The position numbers were made by a program, and so were the translations under genes. This document shows, piece after piece, positions 7,232 to 9,897 of a stretch of DNA of 9,897 nucleotides (its first letter is position 1; each line of letters begins with the position of its first letter). The stretch spans positions 1 through 9,897 of the forward strand of contig URSD01000059.1 of the NCBI GenBank assembly GCA_900550395.1, given 5' to 3'. Under the pieces are notes generated by a model. The model saw only the letters and a program-made list of their open reading frames with translations, made no database searches and was not told the DNA's origin. This stretch comes from an uncultured Porphyromonadaceae bacterium. GTDB taxonomy: Bacteria > Bacteroidota > Bacteroidia > Bacteroidales > Muribaculaceae.

Positions 7232-7248
7232 TGCGGGCTTTGCCCGCA
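7232..7248. terminator. Compact GC hairpin TGCGGGC-TTT-GCCCGCA
   Basis: A perfect 7-bp stem closes a 3-nt loop 14 nt after the long araB hairpin. On the + strand it is followed by GTTTAGGGTTTAAGG, which is T-rich but not a clean T-run. It lies between araB and the convergent - strand ORF, so it could serve both 3' ends. Confidence 0.4.
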
Positions 7249-7249
7249 G

Positions 7250-7277
7250 TTTAGGGTTTAAGGTTTATGGTTTAGGG
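7250..7277 (-). repeat. Four heptads, inverted copy of the 1538-1579 tract
   Basis: On the + strand the units are TTTAGGG, TTTAAGG, TTTATGG and TTTAGGG; on the - strand they read CCCTAAA, CCATAAA, CCTTAAA, CCCTAAA, nearly the same set as in the galM-transporter gap. The stop codon of the - strand ORF (7265-7267) is one of the TAA triplets, just as the galM stop is in its tract. Confidence 0.8.
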
Positions 7278-7612
7278 CCGGCGCGGGCGGGGTGTGCGCG
7301 TGGCTTGCGCCGCGCGCAGTGTGAAGTTGGGAGTGTGGAGTGAGGAGTTGCGCCTGCGGCGGCAACTGTCGGGGCGCTTGTGGTGGCAATCCGGATGATG
7401 CAGTTCAGGGTGCAGCGGTTGTTGAGGAACAGGGCGTAGTGGAGGAGCAGGCGGCTGATGGCGGCGTGCTCGGCGGCTGATACGGTGAGGACGATGCTGA
7501 CGCGGCCTGTGCGGCGGCGACGGCGCTCGAGGAGGCCGATGACGGCGGATTCGCGCGGCGTGAGGGGCCTGCGGTACCAGCGGCGGAAGGGATATGTGCT
7601 TGAATGTTTCAT
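7265..7612 (-). CDS. Hypothetical Arg-rich 115-residue protein
   Basis: I do not recognise this protein. It is rich in arginine, with FRRWYRRPLTPRESAV at 9-24 and RRRRR at 30-34, followed by a more ordinary stretch to about residue 75. LTPRESAVIGLLE (17-29) resembles the start of a LuxR-type helix-turn-helix (LTPREREVL-LL), and SIVLTVSAAEHAAISRLL (39-56) could be its recognition part, but the resemblance is weak. In favour of a real gene, codons 8-75 are overwhelmingly C-ending (CGC, GCC, ATC, CTC, GTC, AAC), like the operon genes. A TAACTTTG promoter element and a perfect palindrome lie just upstream. Against it, the last 35 residues run through low-complexity heptad repeats (7322-7349, 7264-7277), so the true C-terminus may differ. 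It converges on araB. Confidence 0.42.
   Translation of the reverse strand: MKHSSTYPFRRWYRRPLTPRESAVIGLLERRRRRTGRVSIVLTVSAAEHAAISRLLLHYALFLNNRCTLNCIIRIATTSAPTVAAAGATPHSTLPTSHCARRKPRAHPARAGPKP
7322..7349 (-). repeat. CT-rich heptad tract, AACTCCN type
   Basis: On the - strand four 7-nt units read AACTCCT, CACTCCA, CACTCCC and AACTTCA. It has the same period as the TAAACCN tracts but a different unit. It lies within the 3' part of the small - strand ORF, where it encodes ATPHSTLPTSH. Confidence 0.6.
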
Positions 7613-7619
7613 GATGCTG

Positions 7620-7627
7620 CAAAGTTA
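7620..7627 (-). promoter_or_regulatory. -7 promoter element for the small - strand ORF
   Basis: On the - strand this reads TAACTTTG, a perfect TAnnTTTG match and identical to the riboswitch promoter's -7 element. The -33 match at the usual distance is poor (GTTC for TTTG). Only 7 nt separate the element from the ATG at 7612, so the transcript would start at or next to the start codon and be nearly leaderless. Confidence 0.5.
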
Positions 7628-7649
7628 CAACACGAAATACCCCTTGGAA

Positions 7650-7684
7650 CTATGAAATGAACCACCCCCCGGTTCATTTCATAG
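7650..7684. promoter_or_regulatory. Perfect 14-bp palindrome with C-rich loop, possible operator
   Basis: CTATGAAATGAACC (7650-7663) and GGTTCATTTCATAG (7671-7684) are perfect inverted complements around ACCCCCC. Neither strand has a T-run after it, so it is not an intrinsic terminator. It begins 22 bp upstream of the - strand -7 element and overlaps the -33 region, the usual place for an operator. The bound factor is unknown; the small ORF product or a regulator elsewhere are both possible. Confidence 0.6.
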
Positions 7685-7782
7685 CTAATAAATGTTAAAA
7701 TCGAGGATAACTCGCTGTGGGATAGGGAGAAAAAATTTGCATTTTTGCCAAAAAAATCTTTAGTTTCGAGGGACAGGCCCAA

Positions 7783-7836
7783 TAAGTCTTATAAATCCTA
7801 TAAGTCTTATAAATCTTATAAGTCTTATAAATTCTG
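7783..7836. repeat. Six tandem 9-bp units alternating TAAGTCTTA and TAAATCTTA
   Basis: The units are TAAGTCTTA, TAAATCCTA, TAAGTCTTA, TAAATCTTA, TAAGTCTTA and TAAATTCTG. The fourth base alternates G and A, giving an 18-bp higher-order period. TAAG-T-CTTA is itself palindromic, so each G-unit could be a half-site or whole site for a DNA-binding protein. The sequence between the palindrome and this tract (7685-7782) is A/T-rich and I see no gene in it. Confidence 0.85.
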
Positions 7837-7867
7837 TCGTTACGGGCGTGAGGTAGGAGAGGCGGCA

Positions 7868-7880
7868 TTTTTTTTTTTTT
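7868..7880 (+). repeat. Run of 13 T residues upstream of the riboswitch promoter
   Basis: The homopolymer ends 9 bp before the -33 TTTG at 7890. Tracts of this length are prone to slipped-strand length change and can act like an UP element, so it may tune promoter strength. CGGCA (7863-7867) and TGCCG (7892-7896) also form a short inverted repeat around it. Confidence 0.7.
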
Positions 7881-7889
7881 GCAACGCGC

Positions 7890-7920
7890 TTTGCCGTATA
7901 AACAAAAGTTTGTAACTTTG
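7890..7920 (+). promoter_or_regulatory. Bacteroidota-type promoter of the B12 riboswitch unit
   Basis: TTTG (7890-7893), a 19-bp spacer and TAACTTTG (7913-7920) match the TTTG-N19-TAnnTTTG consensus exactly. Transcription should start around 7925-7930, immediately in front of the aptamer. Confidence 0.85.
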
Positions 7921-7926
7921 CGGCCG

Positions 7927-8114
7927 AAACGGTTGCTCCGCCGCGAAGAGTCGCGGCATAAGGAGCACTAAGAGGGAACGGGGTGAGAATCCCCGACAGT
8001 ACCCGCAGCTGTAAGTCCCCCTTGAAAAAGTCATTGCAACAGCCACTGGCACAGGTCGTCCGTCAGCGACCTGCCGGGAAGGCGCAATGGCCGGGACGAG
8101 TCAGAAGACCTGCT
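7927..8114 (+). promoter_or_regulatory. Cobalamin (vitamin B12) riboswitch aptamer
   Basis: The aptamer binds adenosyl- or another cobalamin and normally lowers expression of the gene behind it. Conserved parts are in order: a P2-type stem (TGCTCC 7934-7939 with GGAGCA 7962-7967) capped by GCCGCG/CGCGGC; GGGAACGGGGTGAGAATCCC from 7974; the ACAG/CTGT stem around ACCCGCAG (7996-8012); GCCACTG at 8042; and the B12 box AGTCAGAAGACCTGC (8099-8113). GGTT (7931-7934) can close P1 with GACC. The element is transcribed from the promoter ending at 7920. Short open frames within it are artefacts. Confidence 0.93.
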
Positions 8115-8119
8115 TTTTC

Positions 8120-8261
8120 GCTGTCGATAAAAGTGTTTGTCTCGGGAAAAAGACATGGCTTCTGCTTGATTAAGATTCGTTTGCTCTCTCCTTAAGGTAG
8201 GCAGGCCTCAAGGGCCTATGAATGATGTTCCCGATTGTGCATGACGCTCGAAACCGACAGC
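8120..8261 (+). promoter_or_regulatory. Candidate antiterminator pairings
   Basis: Two perfect 7-bp complementarities are nested. GCTGTCG (8120-8126) pairs with CGACAGC (8255-8261), and TCGGGAA (8142-8148) pairs with TTCCCGA (8228-8234). The inner pairing uses the 5' arm of the terminator and the outer one overlaps the top of its 3' arm, so forming them would prevent the terminator. How ligand binding controls the choice is not obvious, as the aptamer ends at about 8114. A small local hairpin (AGGCC/GGCCT, 8203-8217) lies inside. Confidence 0.45.
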
Positions 8262-8279
8262 ACGACCGGGAGTTTTTTT
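8228..8279 (+). terminator. Riboswitch intrinsic terminator
   Basis: CCCGATTGTGC (8230-8240) pairs with GCACGACCGGG (8260-8270) with one A-C mismatch and one G-U pair, extended by T8229-A8271, and is followed by seven T residues (8273-8279). It lies 28 nt before the lipoprotein ATG and after the B12 aptamer, so it is the likely off-state of the riboswitch. Confidence 0.75.
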
Positions 8280-8307
8280 AGTTTAACAACATCATATTCA
8301 TCTTTAA

Positions 8308-9897
8308 ATGAAAAAAATCAAACGTGTGGCAGGATTTGCCTTGATGCTCTTGGCTATGATAGGGCTGGCAGCCTGCGAGAAAAATGAGTATTTCCTCTCG
8401 CCTGAAGTAACTATTCAGGTCCCCGAGGAAGGGCTCACCGTTGAAATCGGAGGGACTCTTGAAAACAAGGCCGACGTCAAGAACGCCGGCGAGAATCCAC
8501 ATAATCAGTGGTACGTCTACGACATCAAGGAGTCAACGTCGCCGGTCCTGCAGTTCAATGCCGTGGAGCCGGGCAACAACACCGGCAAGCTGACCGTCAG
8601 CATCGACGACGGCTCATCGAGCGACGCCGTAACCGTCCTCGTGGCCCGTGCTCCGCTCGAAGTGGCCATCTCCGTGGTGGGCGACAAGTCAACCACCCAT
8701 CAGTATCTGGATTCCGTCATTCTCCGCGGCATTGTCTATAGCCGCGAGGACTATGAAATTGAATGGATTCGCGAGGGTGAGCGTGTCTCCAAGGAGTTCT
8801 ACTATGTATTCAAGGCCGAAAAAGAAGGAACCCATCGCCTGACCTTCAAGGCTCTTGACAAAAACGGAAAATATGTGACCGAGGACATCGATATAACCGT
8901 CGAGGTTCCTCAGCTTGCGGCCATCATCAAGGAACCCAAACATGGCTTCCGCTGCCCGCAGGGACAGAAAATCATGCTCCACGGCGAGGCCAACCGCGTC
9001 AGTAACGTTAGCGTCGAGTGGATTGTAGGCGGAAAGGTCGTCTGCACCGAGCCTGACTATGAGTTCGAGGGAACGGCGCTCGACAATGTCGAAGTCGCCC
9101 TCCGTGTCATCGACCCCACCCAGACTGCCACCGATACCAAGACCATAGTGGTTCACCACCCTTATCTCTATGGCACACTTCTTGTTGCCAAATATGACAT
9201 GCATTTCATCGATTATCTCGGTACTGTGACAGAAAATGTGTTCTCGGCGGCCAATCCTCAACTGAAAGAAAAAGAAATTACTTTTCGAGAGGAAGGATCT
9301 ATCGGTTTCGATGAAACTCAGATTGTAGCATTTACCCGTAGAGTTCTTAGCAGAGATGAAAACAATAATAGGATAACCAAGACAAGCTTTCATATAATAG
9401 ACGCAAAGCTATTTTCAATTAAGAAAGTATTGGAATTGACCTTTACCGATCAGGTAAGTACAAGTCTGAAGCTTGCAAACATCGTTGTTCATGGAAACAA
9501 GTTTTTCATGTATGCGTCTAAGTCTAAGGTGACAAACGAGGCTGAGCCATCGGGAGTCTATGAGATAGACATCAATACTGGATCCAAAAAACTTGTCTGG
9601 AAGGCTGATGTCGCGATAAAGAGTATGATTGGACATAATAGTTCGTTATATATATTCACCGATAACCATGTCATAGCAATAGATATGAATACCGGAAAAC
9701 AGCTCTATGATGTCGATGGAAAAAATGGATTTATGCTGGATATGGACGACAGGTCTTCATGGACAATCATTAATGTCAATATATTCCACACGACAGACTT
9801 GTCAACCTATGAGGATTATTTCGATTTGGCTGCCGGTATCAGAAACCAGATTCTGATAAATGCTGATTACTCACGCCTTAAAATAGCCAATGTCGGG
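8308..9897 (+). CDS. B12-regulated surface lipoprotein with Ig-like and propeller-like regions (3' partial)
   Basis: The frame stays open for 530 codons and leaves the window, so the C-terminus is missing. Residues 1-22 are a signal peptide with lipobox LAAC; Cys23 should be lipidated and the protein carried to the outer membrane. Residues about 30-113, 117-198 and 202-284 look like three beta-rich Ig/PKD-like segments (for example EIEWIREG and VEWIVGGK). From about 288 the sequence changes to short strand repeats with turns such as VYEIDINTG (418-425) and VIAIDMNTGKQLYD (455-468), typical of a beta-propeller. The riboswitch points to cobalamin uptake. The layout suggests a role like Bacteroides BtuG, a propeller lipoprotein that hands B12 to BtuB, but homology was not tested. 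Alternatives are another B12-repressed surface binding protein or an adhesin. GC content falls sharply from about 9200. Confidence 0.85.
   Translation, partial: MKKIKRVAGFALMLLAMIGLAACEKNEYFLSPEVTIQVPEEGLTVEIGGTLENKADVKNAGENPHNQWYVYDIKESTSPVLQFNAVEPGNNTGKLTVSIDDGSSSDAVTVLVARAPLEVAISVVGDKSTTHQYLDSVILRGIVYSREDYEIEWIREGERVSKEFYYVFKAEKEGTHRLTFKALDKNGKYVTEDIDITVEVPQLAAIIKEPKHGFRCPQGQKIMLHGEANRVSNVSVEWIVGGKVVCTEPDYEFEGTALDNVEVALRVIDPTQTATDTKTIVVHHPYLYGTLLVAKYDMHFIDYLGTVTENVFSAANPQLKEKEITFREEGSIGFDETQIVAFTRRVLSRDENNNRITKTSFHIIDAKLFSIKKVLELTFTDQVSTSLKLANIVVHGNKFFMYASKSKVTNEAEPSGVYEIDINTGSKKLVWKADVAIKSMIGHNSSLYIFTDNHVIAIDMNTGKQLYDVDGKNGFMLDMDDRSSWTIINVNIFHTTDLSTYEDYFDLAAGIRNQILINADYSRLKIANVG

Noticed and set aside
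7458..7655. 65-codon + strand ORF in the intergenic region
   Set aside because: It overlaps the better-supported - strand ORF, its Arg-rich codons are the complement of that frame, and it ends in AT-rich non-coding DNA without a promoter.
7783..7836. CRISPR array
   Set aside because: Units are contiguous 9-mers with no spacers.
7983..8195. 70-codon ORF within the riboswitch
   Set aside because: The sequence is explained by the conserved cobalamin aptamer.
8689..9393. 234-codon - strand ORF opposite the lipoprotein
   Set aside because: The + strand frame has a signal peptide, lipobox and continuous 530 codons; the - strand frame has no promoter or recognisable domains.

Overview
This window looks like a piece of a Bacteroidales chromosome, most likely Muribaculaceae or a close relative. 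Three things point there: promoters of the Bacteroidota type (TTTG, 19 bp, TAnnTTTG at 7890-7920), no Shine-Dalgarno sequence in front of any gene, and lipoprotein and carbohydrate genes with very strong C-ending codon use. The family assignment is inference.

Positions 1-397 are AT-rich and mostly non-coding. They hold a possible tail of an upstream gene (3-47), a cluster of hairpins (95-241) and a weak promoter candidate (318-325). Positions 398-7157 form a compact five-gene L-arabinose operon on the + strand: an exported lipoprotein aldose 1-epimerase (galM-like), a sodium:sugar symporter of the SSS family, araD, araA, and an FGGY-family kinase taken to be araB. The gaps are 41, 5, 51 and 3 nt. 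Together the products equilibrate arabinose anomers outside the cytoplasm, import the sugar with Na+, isomerise it to L-ribulose, phosphorylate it, and epimerise it to D-xylulose 5-phosphate. No regulator of the operon lies in the window.

Positions 7158-7912 are an intergenic region rich in structure: two hairpins after araB, heptad repeats, a small Arg-rich ORF on the - strand (7265-7612) with host-like codon use, a perfect 14-bp palindrome just upstream of that ORF, a 9-bp tandem repeat and a 13-T run. The heptad repeats (TAAACCN type) occupy both longer gaps inside the operon and recur, inverted, after it.

Positions 7890-9897 are a cobalamin-controlled unit. A clear promoter starts a B12 riboswitch (about 7927-8114), followed by a candidate antiterminator and an intrinsic terminator (8228-8279), then a large surface-type lipoprotein (8308 to beyond the window end). 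Its layout, three Ig-like segments followed by a beta-propeller-like region under a B12 riboswitch, suggests a vitamin B12 capture protein comparable in role to Bacteroides BtuG. Its base composition drops sharply where the propeller begins. This is the most promising locus in the window.
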